A DNA stretch of 64,000 nucleotides from Ophioderma brevispina (GCA_023653785.1 JAMKCH010014301.1:26705-90704), one strand, 5' to 3'; positions 24,431 through 36,740 are shown, counted from the first letter of the stretch. The notes: generated by a model not told the origin, from the letters alone. Program-made: numbers and translations.

Positions 24431-25560
24431 GCAATCATAGACGTGGGAATTTACCCCCCCCCCCAGGTGTGTCAGGTCAGGTGTGTTTAAAAATAGTCTA
24501 GTTTAACCAAGTTAAAACAACTGATAGGGCTATCAATGCAAAAGTAATCACGGGTAGATCCATTTTCAGCCTGGGTGGGGTTCTATGGAAAAGGGGTACA
24601 GAGTGTGCGGCCGAGAAGGGTATCATTTTCACCATTTTGGTATAATGCTCTGTCCCTTTTTCTTGAAAATTGTATAAGAAGGTTGCATTTCTGTTTCAAG
24701 TATTTTTTACAGTGGTCAAACATGTCTGAAGAAGCTTAAAAACCACAAATGTGAAATAGTTCTGCCAGAATACATTTTACAGTTTAGTTTTCTCTCAGCG
24801 TCGCCCCAAAAACCTCCACAAAAAAGGTGTAAGGATGTGTAGAAAAATCTTTCATTTTTGGTATATTTTCGGTGTAGTGTTCAAACACCGCCCGGCCCTC
24901 CCTGCCCAACCATAAGTGAGCCCCTCGGGATTTTCAGATCATTTACCATTATTATGAAGGGTTCGTATTATCGTACGCACCGCAAAAGGGCATTTGTTCC
25001 TATCCTGGTTATGGTCCTCTTTCTATACCTTAACCCTGTCTTAACAAGGGGGGGTTCACCCCTGTGAACTTTCCTCCAGTGTGTTAAGCCAAAAGCTTTG
25101 TAAAAAAAGCTTCTGGGTACTCTTTTCTCATCCTTTCTGTCTTTTAGGCCAAAGAATATGTTAAGGAGTACCTTTACCGAGTTAGGGTACGCCATAAAAG
25201 TCGAAGGGTGAAGGGGGTGGTTGCCATTCAAGAATATTTTTGGTACCATTTTTTTAATATTCTGCAGAGTATTGGTCAAAAACTCTTATGTTTTATATAA
25301 TCTAGTATTTTCTTATATTGAGCTGAAACCGCATGAAAATCCGATATCCTACTTTTTAGCCAAAATTGGATTTTCGCCTATCTTCTGTGGACCTTATGAC
25401 GTCCATTTGATGCCATAATAGGTATGTTGGTACTTATTTTGGTATCAATGAAAGAAAGCCTAGTACCTATCCACTGTTATCAAAATCATAAGTATCGGAT
25501 GCTTATACAACTCCCCGGAGTGTAACACCCCCCCCCCCCCTGTAAAAGGCTTGGTAAAAC
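24431..25560. repeat. Dispersed repeat family C, second region
   Basis: Poly(C) at 24455-24464 and 25529-25541 and the blocks near 25330-25450 (CATGAAAATCCGATATCC, TTGGTACTTATTTTGGTATCAATGAAA) match those of 10.7-12.0 kb. Unit edges are unclear. Frames across it (24858-25067, 24968-25279) contain no domain. Confidence 0.45.
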
Positions 25561-27200
25561 AAGGGTTCAAGAGCTCGTGCAAACAATGTTGCCATAGAGC
25601 CAATAGACTCTAAAAGTCTATTCAATCTGGTTTCAACCACATGTTATCTCATGAAGATAAAAGAATAAAATGAATAATAACTCAAACATAACCCATAGAA
25701 CCAAAAGAGGATTGCGCTGAAGGTGTACTAATTTACTTAACTAATCACTTCTCGGTTATAAAAGAGTTACGCCTCAGGCCTATTTTACCATTTTTTAGCT
25801 AAGAGAAGATGCGCCTCTGGCCTATAAATTTACCGAACTACCATTTTCTTAGCTAAGATTGATTGTGCCAGTTATCTACGCTCTAAACCTAACCTAACCC
25901 TTGCCATTGGCGCAACCAGATATTTACAAATGGGGGGGGGATAATCGGTGCCGAAGGCATATTGTGAAGTGGGCGATTTGGTCCTTCTCCATAGACCCAC
26001 TGTACAAACGGTTACTTCATTGGAGGGGGGGCTGTGGGGTGGCGAAGGGTTATGAGCAGAGAATGTCCCCCTGTGGTTACGCCTCTGCCGTTACCCTAAG
26101 ATGATGAAAGTTGACACCCGGGACCAGTCATCGCTTGACAAATGTCCTAGATGTATGTAAAACTCATGTTTATTTCCCGATGCAAAATGAACACCCCTCC
26201 CTCACCCCCCACACACACACCCACACAATCCACCACCAAAAAAAATCACAAATGCCCCTGCATGAAAATTTCTGATCACTAGTGCAACATCAATGTTTTT
26301 TTTTTTCTCTTTGCAACTTAGTCAAGGATCTGACAGCCCATCTCAAACTGCATTGGGGAGGGGGTAAGATTGGGGGGGGCGGGGAAAGAAAGCTATTTAT
26401 CAACTTTATAGAAGGTTTTCGGTGTCAAATTGTGGTCACTAACTATATTTAGTGGGACCACCTCCCAGACTTGTGATAAACATTCAACAAGAGCATGTTA
26501 TTCAAAGTTTCATACTGAAAATAGGGGTAAACCTTTGACCCCCAAGATGAGACGAGGGCCCATAACTTAATTGTACACGTTTTTAATTTTTGCATCATGC
26601 ATTTTCATGACTCCTGGGACCTATAGCTACCCCCATTTGGATATATGATAACCTTGTTCAAATTAGGTCACCACCTATCAAAAAAACGTGGGTATTGATG
26701 CAGCACTAATGAGGTCCACCAAAAATTTGCACCATTTTTTATCCAAATCAGAGCAGCTTTAAAATTTGACCCTGTATAACTGAAATTGACCCTTTTTATG
26801 ATTTGCTGTTTTAGCCATAGCTCTTAAACTTTACGTTGTGTATAGTACAAACTATTACATTTTCTGAATCCTTATGGTTAAACCACTAACATGGTTATAC
26901 TTTCAATGCAAATTGGATCAATTTAAAAATTCGGACCCCTGTACAAACTTTGTCTTGGCCCCCCTCCTTAAGGCACCATTGTGGCACTTAAGAATCAACA
27001 TTTCAGGGGGTCCCTGTCAGTCTGTTCAACATATTTAATCACTCAAACCTTTTGACTCGAGATGTGTTACAAATGTATGCTAGCTCCGGGCTAAAACTTG
27101 TGGCAGGTGATCACACACATATTATCAAGTGATCACTGATTTTGGAGGTTACTTACTTTAACTTTGAAATTGCTCTTTGTCTGTCCACTGACAAAGAAAC
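25561..27200. other. Non-coding stretch
   Basis: A duplicated phrase (CTAAGAGAAGAT/GCGCCTCTGGCCTA against TTACGCCTCAGGCCTATTTTACC) lies around 25765-25850. No gene was recognised. The last 150 bases belong to the repeat shared with 20.3 kb. Confidence 0.35.
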
Positions 27201-27416
27201 ATGCTCTTATTGATGCTGATATTCGAAGAAACCAAAAATAATCATCTCATATCTCACCTTCCATTTAACGTGGTTCCAAAACAATTGGGGGGAACTGCGT
27301 TCTTGGCAGAATTTCCTGAAATTATAAACAGCATTCTTGCTGATCATAGTCAGCTTATGGAGAAACTGCAGTTATTGAATCATCTCTACTCCACGTCAAG
27401 ATTGTTGAAAATCTGA
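27201..27416 (+). CDS. Weak candidate coding fragment
   Basis: An open frame of 71 codons ends in a stop at 27414. The segment LPFNVVPKQLGGT resembles the LP..LGG(T/S) stretch near the end of CRAL-TRIO (Sec14-like) lipid-binding domains, and the rest (AEFPEIINSILADHSQLMEK) reads like a helix. Against it, no good acceptor is seen upstream, the preceding 80 bases belong to a dispersed repeat, and the resemblance is short. It could be a terminal exon, a processed-gene remnant or chance. Confidence 0.22.
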   Translation: MLLLMLIFEETKNNHLISHLPFNVVPKQLGGTAFLAEFPEIINSILADHSQLMEKLQLLNHLYSTSRLLKI

Positions 27417-27541
27417 ACGTATGGTAACACTTTACTGGTGTATCTGTTAAATTAAACATGTCATAAATCCTAATCAATCAAAGTAGATGGAATCAGGAAG
27501 TAGTATAGTGAAATTGGTATGTCAAATGAATGCATAGCAAC

Positions 27542-28095
27542 TTAAAGGGATTAGCAGCGAGTTGCTAATCATAAACATCGAAAATTATTTCATCAACAAA
27601 TTCATATTTTTGTAGTTTTGTTGACTGGCATGGATGTGCAAACATAACCTGCAAGTGGTTGGTTGAAATCCAGCGTATTAAAGACAAGGCAGTACTTTAT
27701 CTGATTCTTTAATTTCAAAGTGAGTATCAAAATTCCGACGTGAGATCAAAAAAAGGCCTTTCTCGGTGAATATCCAGATTTAAGCTGTGATATGTGCACC
27801 ATGATACAATACAGTTTGACCTCAAACACAAAGGTGGTTGATCTTTGTTTATGCTGTGCTACTGTAAACCACAATCAGCTGTTATTGTAGATTTGAGACG
27901 GTAATCGCTGTATGTCGATTTACGGGAACGGTATGAGACAAATTTCTCAAACTAATTCATTTTTTTCACTATTTGGTGTTTTTTTGTTTCATACATTAAA
28001 GCTGTCATATGTAATGAAACTTAATCCTGATTTTAAGTTTAAAACGAATGAGTTCACATTTTTCAATTTTGAAAGATCGCTTCTAATCCCTTTAA
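27542..28095. mobile_element. TTAA-flanked TIR element, copy 2 (inverted)
   Basis: It starts TTAAAGGGATTAGCAGCGA and ends TCGCTTCTAATCCCTTTAA, with TTAA at both ends (27542-27545, 28092-28095). Read on the minus strand it aligns with 18412-19086, sharing GCTGATTGTGG, TAAACAAAGATCAA, and ACTTGCAGGTT, and lacking the 289-base insertion. No transposase is present. An open frame at 27912-28103 is not considered a gene. Confidence 0.75.
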
Positions 28096-28419
28096 TAAAT
28101 TGACTATGACAAAGTTGGAACAAAAATCCCGCATGAAAAAAGTTAAATTCATAGTACAGTGCATTGGATGGCCCTTCATAAATATGTGCCTCTTATAATA
28201 TACACCAATTGGAGAAGATACGATTTTTGGTTACATAGTTCAAAATATTATATGTTCATCTGCATAATGTTGTACTTACCTGGAAATACCTTACTCAGGA
28301 TGCTACAGAATAATGAATTCACTTTTTTCAACCTTGAGACTATGCATCTCAGACTAAAAGACACATAATAAAATCATTGACTCCACTTCAAAATGTAGCT
28401 GCCAGGATTGTAACTTTTA

Positions 28420-28995
28420 CTTAAAGGCCATCATGGCATGAAAAAAATTGACATAATGAAAAGGACCCTTACTGAAATTCTTCCACGAGTTTGTAAACAA
28501 TTGGGATGTTTACATTCTGTAAAAACAGGAAGAGTTCCAGGGGAGGGAGGTGGCAGTTTGGTGGCAATTCTGGAACAAGGATGCTGACATTAAACTGCCT
28601 ATCATTTACCAAACTTGAAAAGCATGTTGTCATCAGCTCAGCAGACATTGCTATTGTATATGTGGCTAATTCCGGCTAATCCAGCTTTCACTTGCCAGAT
28701 CAATATCCTTACTACAAGCCTAAAGTACAATGCCTAATCCCGGTCTGAATGCTTTAACTTGAATTGTGTCACAAAACATGCTGATACCTAAATTCTGTCA
28801 GGGATGTGAACACCTTGCTTGTCTGTGTCCAAGAAATTGTCACCTAACTGGCCCCCCCCAAACTCTTCCTGTTTTTACTGTTTTTACAGAATTGAAACAT
28901 CCAATTGTTTTCAAACTCATTGGACGTTGATTTCAGTAAGGGCCTTTTCTTCTTCAATTTCTTTTTCATGCCATTCTGTCCCTTTACTCCCGAGA
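28420..28995. mobile_element. Foldback element with ~160-bp inverted arms
   Basis: The left arm (28422-28575) contains TAAAGG..ATGGCATGAAAAA, CCCTTACTGAAAT, CAATTGG-ATGTTT and AAAAACAGGAAGAGTT. The right arm (28830-28993) carries the reverse complements of the same blocks in the expected order. The spacer is about 250 bases. The outermost shared bases, TAAAGG, recall the TTAA-type elements in this window. The frame at 28819-29133 lies partly on the right arm and is not called. Confidence 0.65.
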
Positions 28996-29930
28996 CACAT
29001 CATCCACACAAACCGTTTTAAGAAGAGATGTACATTGGCTGACATAAAGAGATATTATTTTATAAAATACTTTTTTACATTTATCATGATTTTGGTGGTA
29101 TTCACATCCTTATATCTCAGATTTGATATCTAATAGCAATATTTCTTAATAAAAACGGATCATTAAAATATCATGAGGAAAATATTGTTTGCTTGAGCCC
29201 TTCCCTTGGAAAACATCCTGAATTTATCAAACTTTCTACATCATTGACTTCAAATACTCTCTAAAGACTCATCTTATGAAATGTAAAATGTAATAGTATG
29301 TTGGTTCTATGTTTTTCTAATTATTACAATGTTGCAGTATTTACATTAATTATGTTGTACTATTATCTTGTAAGCTCTTGTACTTGGTTCTTATATTACA
29401 TTGTATTTTATTTGGTTTGTTGTGTTTCCGCTTTTTTCCCCTCATTTTGTTATGTAGCTTCCATTTTTTGCTGCACATCTCCCTTTTCATATGAGATGTC
29501 GACTTTCTTGCTCATTTCTTGTTAATAACTATCTTTTATGATATGATTGTACTTTTTGTAATTACTATCATCACATTGTTATGCCACTCTACCATGAACA
29601 TAAATCTTGTCAGACACTGGCACATAAAGTTTTCTTTATTATTATTACATTTTGCATTTGGATAACTTGTATTTCCAATAAAGATATTAAGGGTTACAAT
29701 TCTTCTCCTTTAGCCAAATCACCTCAAAGCCCAGGTTTATCAACATTTTGTACTGTAAGATAGATCTTATGTTTGTATTTTTCTTGTTTGTATACTTATT
29801 GGGCTCATTAAAGTGAAGCTGCTATTTGAGCTCTTATAAAAAGGCACAAAATTAAAAGTTGGTTGATGTTATGCATCTGATTTGGTCATGGCCTGATTTT
29901 CCATGTAAAGCCCCCTCCACCCCCACATCC
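28996..29930. other. AT-rich non-coding stretch
   Basis: Short hydrophobic frames (29298-29525) are products of T-rich sequence. Nothing else was recognised. Confidence 0.4.
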
Positions 29931-29934
29931 AAAA

Positions 29935-31615
29935 AAACATCTGATTACAAATTTTGAGATAAATCAGTCACAAGGCAACTGGACCAGATGCTGAAAGTCT
30001 AGTCCGATTAGATTACTCCAGTAATTAGTTTTTTCAAACCTCACTCAACCAGGGCAAGATACCTGATGATTGGAAAACAGCTAATGTTATGCCTTGTTAA
30101 AAAAGGGGAGACAAATAAAGCCGAGAACTTCAGACCAATTTCACTAACTTCAGCAACTTGCAAGCTAATTAAAACACGTCATCTGCAGGAGCAGCATCAT
30201 GAATCACCTTGACAGGTAAAATATTCTAACCAATACCAAGCATGGCTTCGCAAAAGACGATCCTGCACCACAACTTATCTTAACCATCCAAGACTTGGCC
30301 AAGAGTGTTGATAATAGAGAACAAGTTGATGTCATCTTACTTGATTTTTCAAAAGCATTTGATTGCATCCCGTATCAGAGGCTACTATATAAGCTTGAAT
30401 TCTATGGCATCATGGACAGCACTTATGCATTGATCTCAGACTTTCTCAATCATTGCTCCCAACTCCTTAATGGCATCATATTCAGAACATCACCAGTCCA
30501 GTCAGGTGGTCCTCAAGGTAGCGTTCTAAGGCCACTTCTCTTTCTCTTTTTTTTAAATGACCTGCCTAATAAAATCTCATCAGAATCTTTGGTCAAGCTG
30601 TTTGCTGATGACTGCATCCTTTATCGGAAAATCAACAATGAAAATGATGCCTTCAACTTCAGCAAGACCTCAATCAGTTATAGTAGTTGAGTCAGAGATT
30701 GACAGCTGAGAATTTCATTCCAAAAAGTGCCAGGTCCTTCATGTTACAAATAAATGGAAACTCATCAAAGTGCTGTATAACATCCATGGTCACTCCCTAG
30801 ATGAAGTGGATACTGGTAAGTACTTGGGGATAACATACATAACAAATTAAACCAGAACCCCCACATTCAAAAAGTAACTTCTAAGGCAAATTCAACTTGT
30901 GCTTTCCTGCAAAGAAATATTTAGCAGTGCCCAAGGGAAACCAAGGTGCTGTGCTACAAAACCCTTCTACATCCTGTGGTTGAATATGCTAGTATTATCT
31001 GGGATCCTCACACCACTGCAAACATCAGAAGACTGGAAATGATCCAGCGCAGATATGCCAGGTTCATCTTCCACGATTACGTAACAACAAGTAGCATAAC
31101 TTCCATGCTTAACTAACTGCAATGGCCATCCCTGCAGAAAAAAAGAGCACAGGCAAAAATGGACTTGTTGACGTCCTTCTTAACACCAACTCTACAACTG
31201 CATGGTCACACACAGAAGTTCCTAGTTCCTTTCGCCAGAACAAACATCTACCAGAAGTCATTTCCTAGATGGCATCAGGCTCTGGAATGCATTACCCCAG
31301 CAGCTTGTTGACGGTACCTCCCTGGATTGCTTCAGAGGCAGGTGCAGTCCATTCAGCTTCATCAGCTGTCACCCCTGTTTTTAGCACACAGTAGATTAGT
31401 GCAGTATTGTATGTATGTCTTGCACTCTACAAGCACACAGTGTGTGAATACACCAATGGTGGACTGTACTTTCGGCAGAAGAGATGTATCATGTGGCAGC
31501 TATTGCACTTACAACTTTGTTGCACTCACAAAATGAGATTGCATGTACAAAACTGTCTAGTCCATGAAAGCTGCATTCATTGCTCATAAGCAAGATTGAA
31601 CACAATAAAGACATG
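29935..31615 (+). pseudogene. Decayed non-LTR retrotransposon ORF2 (CR1/jockey-like RT)
   Basis: RT landmarks appear in order across shifting frames: GKIPDDWKTANVMP and NFRPIS-like residues near 30050-30150, LLDFSKAFDCIPYQRLLYKL near 30330-30390 (palm Asp motif), SGGPQGSVLRPLLFLFFLND near 30500-30560, and LFADDCILYRKI near 30597-30635 (catalytic F-A-D-D). The thumb and C-terminal part follow: DTGKYLGIT near 30820, then EYASIIWDPHT and RRLEMIQRRYARF-type residues near 30985-31070, and a final block ending about 31370. The longest intact frame is 131 codons (30295-30690). Several stops and shifts make it non-functional. AATAAA lies at 31602-31607. No endonuclease is seen upstream, so it is 5' truncated, as is usual for LINEs. 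Confidence 0.85.
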
Positions 31616-32607
31616 CATATAAAGTGGCCCAATTTTGAATGTCATTTTCTTTAGAAGTTTTGAAAGTGTTTCCTGCTTTGTCCAAAACATCGTTGTCTGT
31701 CTGTCTGAGACCATTGTTGCATAACATTACATAACCTATTTCCCTTGGTGGCTAGTAATGGTAGGTAAATGACAATACTTTGTCAGGGCTGGCTTTTCAG
31801 GTCTAAAATCAGAGCATGCTGTTTTGCCAAATGGCAGAGTGTGTGTTGAATCGAACACACAATAAAATGTCATCTCAATTTACCCCACAACAAAGGGTGA
31901 TCTTAAGATCCAATTAAGCTAGACTTAGCATTTTTACAGGATTATTGCTAAACACCCTACTCATCAACACTGGGTTAACATAAATTGACTGGAAATGCAG
32001 GAAGAGGTTGAAGGATCACCTTAAACTTGGGGTTTTTAACCACCCTGTACAGAATTTACTCGAATTAGTTTTTATCACATGGCTGTCAGATGTTGAAAAA
32101 CTTTAATATTTTGTAATAGTAATTCCATTCTGAGAAACTTCCTCCCAAAATCACTGAAATGTGACACTGTTATTTATTTGTCTTCTTATCCTTCATGAAT
32201 TAACTTTGAGTTCTGACCATTATTGTAATTCAAAGTAGCATAAGCAGTACTTTTATTCAATGTTCATGGAGATGACATTAAGCAGACAGACAGACAGACA
32301 AATCAACAGACAGACAAGCTGAGAGAATGTTACACATGTTTCCAATTTGTTGTTTTGTGGATTAAATGATTACTTTCAATCTATTCTTGAGTAAGAAGAA
32401 CTACTGGGAATTGAAATTAAACCTATAATTTTGACGCAGTTATCAAGTACTATACTATAATCATTTGCTGATATGGCCATACTTCTACTTCTATTTTGCC
32501 CTTGTGCCATCAAATAGATTAATCCCAACCCATTGGCATTAATGGGTAAAGTATGTATCAGTCAGCAAGGAGTTAGAGAAATGTGTGGTGTAAATCTGAT
32601 CAAGGAA
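31616..32607. other. Non-coding stretch
   Basis: Tetranucleotide runs (TGTC near 31697, CAGA near 32284-32300) occur. No exon or domain was recognised. Confidence 0.4.
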
Positions 32608-33711
32608 AAGAAGATAAGGGCCTGTAAGGTCAATGCCTTTGGTTGGTTGTTAGTGATAAGAGTAGACAGTATCAGGCATCTTACTCATTATAACCCTCCA
32701 GCTAACTAGTGTGATTCTTGTTCCAACTACTACCATCACCAACTATATTTTGTTTATATTGTTTGTGTCTTCCTAATTGGGACCAAAACTCAATTTCATA
32801 GATTTTGCTATTTCTAATTCTTCATTCTTGTTGTGATTTGCTCCTTCAGATTTTAATGAAACTAAAGTTCAAAAAGTTAATTGGTATATTTTATTCATAT
32901 ACTTTTATACTTCTGTGCAAAAAAATACCACCACTATTATAGCCATGGTAAGTTGAATAATGGTACATTTCTTTGCATTCAATGATTATGAAATGTCATT
33001 CTTGGGATTCCTTGATTGATGCAAAACAAAAAAAAGCGGAGTCTTACCAAGGGTGAAAGGTCTAGGTAGGGACAGAAAAGGTAGGAAGTTTCCATTCACA
33101 TCAGTAAGTGTTGTAACAGAAATCAGCCTGAGGAAACAGATTTCCTACTAAGTTAAATAGAACATTCTATATTTACAAGCCCAATACACATCAATGGGGG
33201 ACATTTCTTTCACAGGATTATATATATGTGAAACAAGCATTTTTTAATACTGAATTCATGAAAATATTTGTAAAAATTATTGGCACCACAATTTTTCCAA
33301 ACACCTGAATTTAAATGATTCATCGGTTCAGTAAATAGAGCACAGCAAACAAATGCAGCAGATATTCTTTCTTCACTTCTCAAACACTTGCCACTATTTA
33401 TGTCTTCTGTAAGAGTGTGATTTAATCTTGCCCTGGTAACTCGGTGCAGCAAACAACAAGAAATGCCAAATGATATCCCCTGTTGTATGGTAACTTCCTC
33501 TGAATTGCCACTGGCATCTACATTTGTACTTTCTTTATCTTCACGTACAGCATAGGTTTGTAGAAGTCAGCTGTAAAGCCAAGCTTTTAATGCTAGTTAG
33601 TTCACATGTCCCTGTGTGTATGGGTGGCCTGAAAGGGTTGGCCCATTTTATTAGTTTTAACTTTAGTGTACCATACAGTAGATGTAGATTTTTTTCCATG
33701 GAGAGGAAATT
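32608..33711. repeat. Local tandem duplication, unit 1
   Basis: Sequence from AAGAAGATAAGGGCCTG to GAGGAAAT is repeated at 33732-35085 with only scattered substitutions. Unit 1 lacks the 234-base MITE and a ~14-base stretch present in unit 2. A 21-base poly(T) (33711-33731) separates the units. High identity implies a young duplication, or two haplotypes placed in series by the assembly. Confidence 0.9.
33305..33566 (-). CDS. Candidate exon in duplication unit 1, function unknown
   Basis: On the minus strand the frame is open for about 87 codons, from just after a TGA at 33567-33569 to a possible donor (TTCAG/GTGTTT, intron from 33304). It runs about 30 codons upstream of the only Met (at 33452). 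The peptide is mixed in composition, with stretches such as VTRARLNHTLTEDINSGKC and ISAAFVCCALFTEPM, unlike AT-rich chance frames. No domain is recognised. A pyrimidine-rich acceptor (GGCTTTACAG) exists at 33571, but its use would include the TGA in this frame. The second copy differs by one silent and two amino-acid changes, which does not show constraint. Confidence 0.3.
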
Positions 33712-33731
33712 TTTTTTTTTTTTTTTTTTTT
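33711..33731. repeat. Poly(T) tract at a duplication junction
   Basis: Twenty-one T separate the two copies of the 32.6-35.1 kb duplication. Outside the junction, unit 1 starts after GATCAAGGAA and unit 2 ends before TATTTTATTG, so the tract is specific to the junction. Confidence 0.9.
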
Positions 33732-34135
33732 AAGAAGATAAGGGCCTGTAAGGTCAATGCCTTTGGTTGGTTGTTAGTGATAAGAGTAGACAGTATCAGG
33801 CATCTTACTCATTATAACCCTCCAGCTAACTAGTGTGATTCTTGTTCCAACTACTACCATCACCAACTATATTTTGTTTATATTGTTTGTGTCTTCCTAA
33901 TTGGGACCAAAATTCAATTTCATAGATTTTGCTATTTCTAATTCTTCATTCTTGTTGTGATTTGCTCCTTCAGATTTTAATGAAACTAAAGTTCAAAAAG
34001 TTAATTGGTATATTTTATTCATATACTTTTATACTTCTGTGCAAAAAAATACCACCACTATTACTATTATAGCCATTTAGGCATGGTAAGTTGAATAATG
34101 GTACATTTCTTTGCATTCAGTGATTATGAAATGTC

Positions 34136-34369
34136 TTCATAAAACACATACTGTAAAAGTGATAATTTTCGCGCGTGTAATTTTTCGCGTTTCAGCAATT
34201 TTTAACATTTTTGCTTGTTTTTAAATTCGCTCTTTTCAGCTATCCTACATAGACCTACACACAAAATAAACATTTTCGCGGGTTTTTAATTTCGCGCTAG
34301 CTCAGAAGTGCGCGAAAAGCGCGAAAATTAATGTAGCGCGAAAATTTCCACTTTTACAGTACACCTATC
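34136..34369. mobile_element. MITE present in only one of two duplicate copies
   Basis: The core begins TACTGTAAAAGTG (34149) and ends CACTTTTACAGTA (34361). The inverted ends continue as ATTTTCGCG / CGCGAAAAT, giving about 26-base TIRs, and the interior is rich in TTCGCG/CGCGAA. Unit 1 reads AAATGTC-ATTCTTGG without interruption, an empty site. The extra sequence includes 13 bases to the left and 8 to the right of the TIRs. No clear target duplication is visible, so the superfamily is open. Confidence 0.8.
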
Positions 34370-34676
34370 ATTCTTGGGATTCCTTGATTGATGCAAAACA
34401 AAAAAAAGCGGAGTCTTACCAAGGGTGAAAGGTCTAGGTAGGGACAGAAAAGGTAGGAAGTTTCCATTCACATCAGTAAGTGTTGTAACAGAAATCAACA
34501 TGGGGAAACAGATTTCCTACTAAGTTAGATAGAACATTCTATATTTACAAGCCCAATACACATCAATGGGGGACATTTCTTTCACAGGATTATATAAATG
34601 TGAAACAAGCATTTTTTAATACTGAATTCATGAAAATATTTGTAAAAATTATTGGCACCACAATTTTTCCAAACAC

Positions 34677-34938
34677 CTGAATTTAAATAATTCATCGGTT
34701 CAGTAAATAGAGCACACCAAACAAATGCAGCAGATATTCTTTCTTCACTTCTCAAACACTTGCCACTATTTATGTCTTCTGTAAGAGTGTGATTTAATCT
34801 AGCCCTGGTAACTCGGTGCAGCAAACAACAAGAAATGCCAAATGATATCCCCTGTTGTATGGTAACTTCCTCTGAATTGCCACTGGCATCTACATTTGTA
34901 CTTTCTTTATCTTCACGTACAGCATAGGTTTGTAGAAG
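34677..34938 (-). CDS. Candidate exon in duplication unit 2, function unknown
   Basis: This is the counterpart of the minus-strand frame at 33305-33566, open over the same span, with Cys-to-Trp and His-to-Tyr changes and one silent change (GCA to GCT). The same donor-like CAG/GTGTTT is present. Whether either copy is transcribed cannot be told. If the duplication is an assembly artefact, the two copies are alleles. Confidence 0.28.
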
Positions 34939-35085
34939 TCAGCTGTAAAGCCAAGCTTTTAATGCTAGTTAGTTCACATGTCCCTGTGTGTATGGGTGGC
35001 CTGAAAGGGTTGGCCCATTTTATTAGTTTTAACTTTAGTGTACCATACAGTAGATGTAGATTTTTTTTTCCATGAAGAGGAAATT

Positions 35086-36019
35086 ATTTTATTGAGGGAA
35101 TTAATTTGGTACCAGGTTTGACATAATATAGTATTTGATTCACTCAATTGCATTAAGAAATTAAGAAAGATTTCCTCTAGAAACGTAGACACAAGTTGCA
35201 CACAACCAGCTCAGACAGGATTAGACAGAGGCTGCACAAAATGAAAAACTGATGTAGAGATATAACATTCTGAGAGCAATAATAAATGATTTACCAAAAT
35301 ATGTACGATAAAGGTCCTGAAAACCGGTGGGGAAGAATTGCAAAAGTCATTGCCCGGATTAAAGGCTCTACTAGCCATATTGTATGAAAAAGATCCAGAA
35401 AATCTGACAGCTATAAAACTTTAAATAGTTGAAGGCCAGAATAAGACCTCCAGGGAACATTGCTGTCAGCAAGGCTGTACCAGAGTAAATGGCAAGAACT
35501 TGGAGATCTTAAATTTTGATATAAGAGCAGTCGTCCCAAGAAGCATCATGTCTGGAGTTCTGTGCTTGCATAACTGTGCAAGTCTGCTATTTTTAGCAAG
35601 ACCTTTTAAAAATTGGTTGTTGTTTGGACATCAACAAATGTAAACAGATTCTTAAAGTATTGAATGCTGTTCTATTATCTAATGGGACTAGAGGGAGCTG
35701 TAAAACAAAATATTATTGATATGCTATGTATTGCCTAAGAGACATGCCTAGTCTCTTCTATAAATCTTTCAGTAGTCTCAAAATTTGATATCTTAAAGGG
35801 CATTTTTTGAGTGATCCATAGCCTCGTCCCCCAGCTTACCAAAAACAAGTTGAGATTTCGATATCATCAGAACCATTGGCTTGATGTTGTCCTGAAGTTT
35901 TGTATGTGTGCTTAATGCTACATGCAGATTCCATCTGCTCTGGAAGAAATTCAAAATTTTGTTATGTGCGAGGAATTAGAGGTCAAAAATTTTCTCTGCA
36001 TCCGTGTCAGATTTTATTT
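35086..36019. other. Non-coding stretch
   Basis: No domain or repeat boundary was recognised. Short frames (34974-35201 on the minus strand, 35922-36110) have no support. Confidence 0.4.
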
Positions 36020-36740
36020 TTGTTGTGAAAAAACTGCTCAAAATCCCTTGTCTGCAGAAATGATTTTAACCAAAGGTATGTGTGTAGTAAGTGTTATGGA
36101 AATGTTGTAGGGGAGTTGGTTGGGGTGGTTAAGAAAGAGTAATGTCATCAACGGGGTCATTGTAGGTACTTGGTAAAAAGAGAAAACTGGGCTGCCCTGC
36201 ACAGAAAAGGAAAGATTTCACCAAAGCTGCTCAAAAGTGTCTTTATAAAGGATTAGTTCTATTGGTGACTAGGGTAGAGGTCAAGTAATTTAGGTTCATT
36301 GTTGAAAAGTAGATAAATGCTTGTTCATTGGGACCAGAAATATCGGGCTTCACCATTTAGGGGCTAATCTGGTATTTGATATGGAGTGGTTTAGATGGGG
36401 CATTGCAGGGGTGATAAGAGCTCAAGGATAATCTTGAGGTCATTAAACTGCTCATGCAATAGATAGGCATTCACTAAAACTGCTCAGAATGATCTTTGTG
36501 AAGTTGGTCATAAGGGGTGTTGAGAAACAAAAGGTCAAGGTCATTTGGGGTCATTTTTGGGTGCTAAAATGCTATGCATACTGTTTGGTATGTAGAAATT
36601 GATGCATATATATACCACAGTTGCTCAGAATATTATTTAGGATAGAGACATATTGGGTGTCCTGTATTGGTGGTCAAAGGTTATTTAGAGGACATTTGAG
36701 GTCAAAGGTTATTTAGAGGACATTTGAGGTTATCATTGAA
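36020..36740. repeat. Local duplication, unit 1 of the 36.0/37.2 kb pair
   Basis: Blocks TGTCTGCAGAAAT, GTGTTATGGAAATG, GGGGTCATT..AGGTACTTGG, CTGCACAGAAAAGGAA, TTTCACC-AAGCTGCTCAAA, AAAGGATTAGTTCTATTGGT and GAGAAACAAAAGGTCAAGGTC recur in order at 37175-37870. Unit 1 ends with a 28-base tandem duplication (GGTCAAAGGTTATTTAGAGG repeated at 36676 and 36703). Copies differ by many small indels. Confidence 0.8.

Larger units (their letters stand above)
33732..35085. repeat. Local tandem duplication, unit 2, with MITE insertion
   Basis: This is the second copy of 32608-33711, about 98 percent identical by eye outside the insertion at 34136-34369. Confidence 0.9.
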
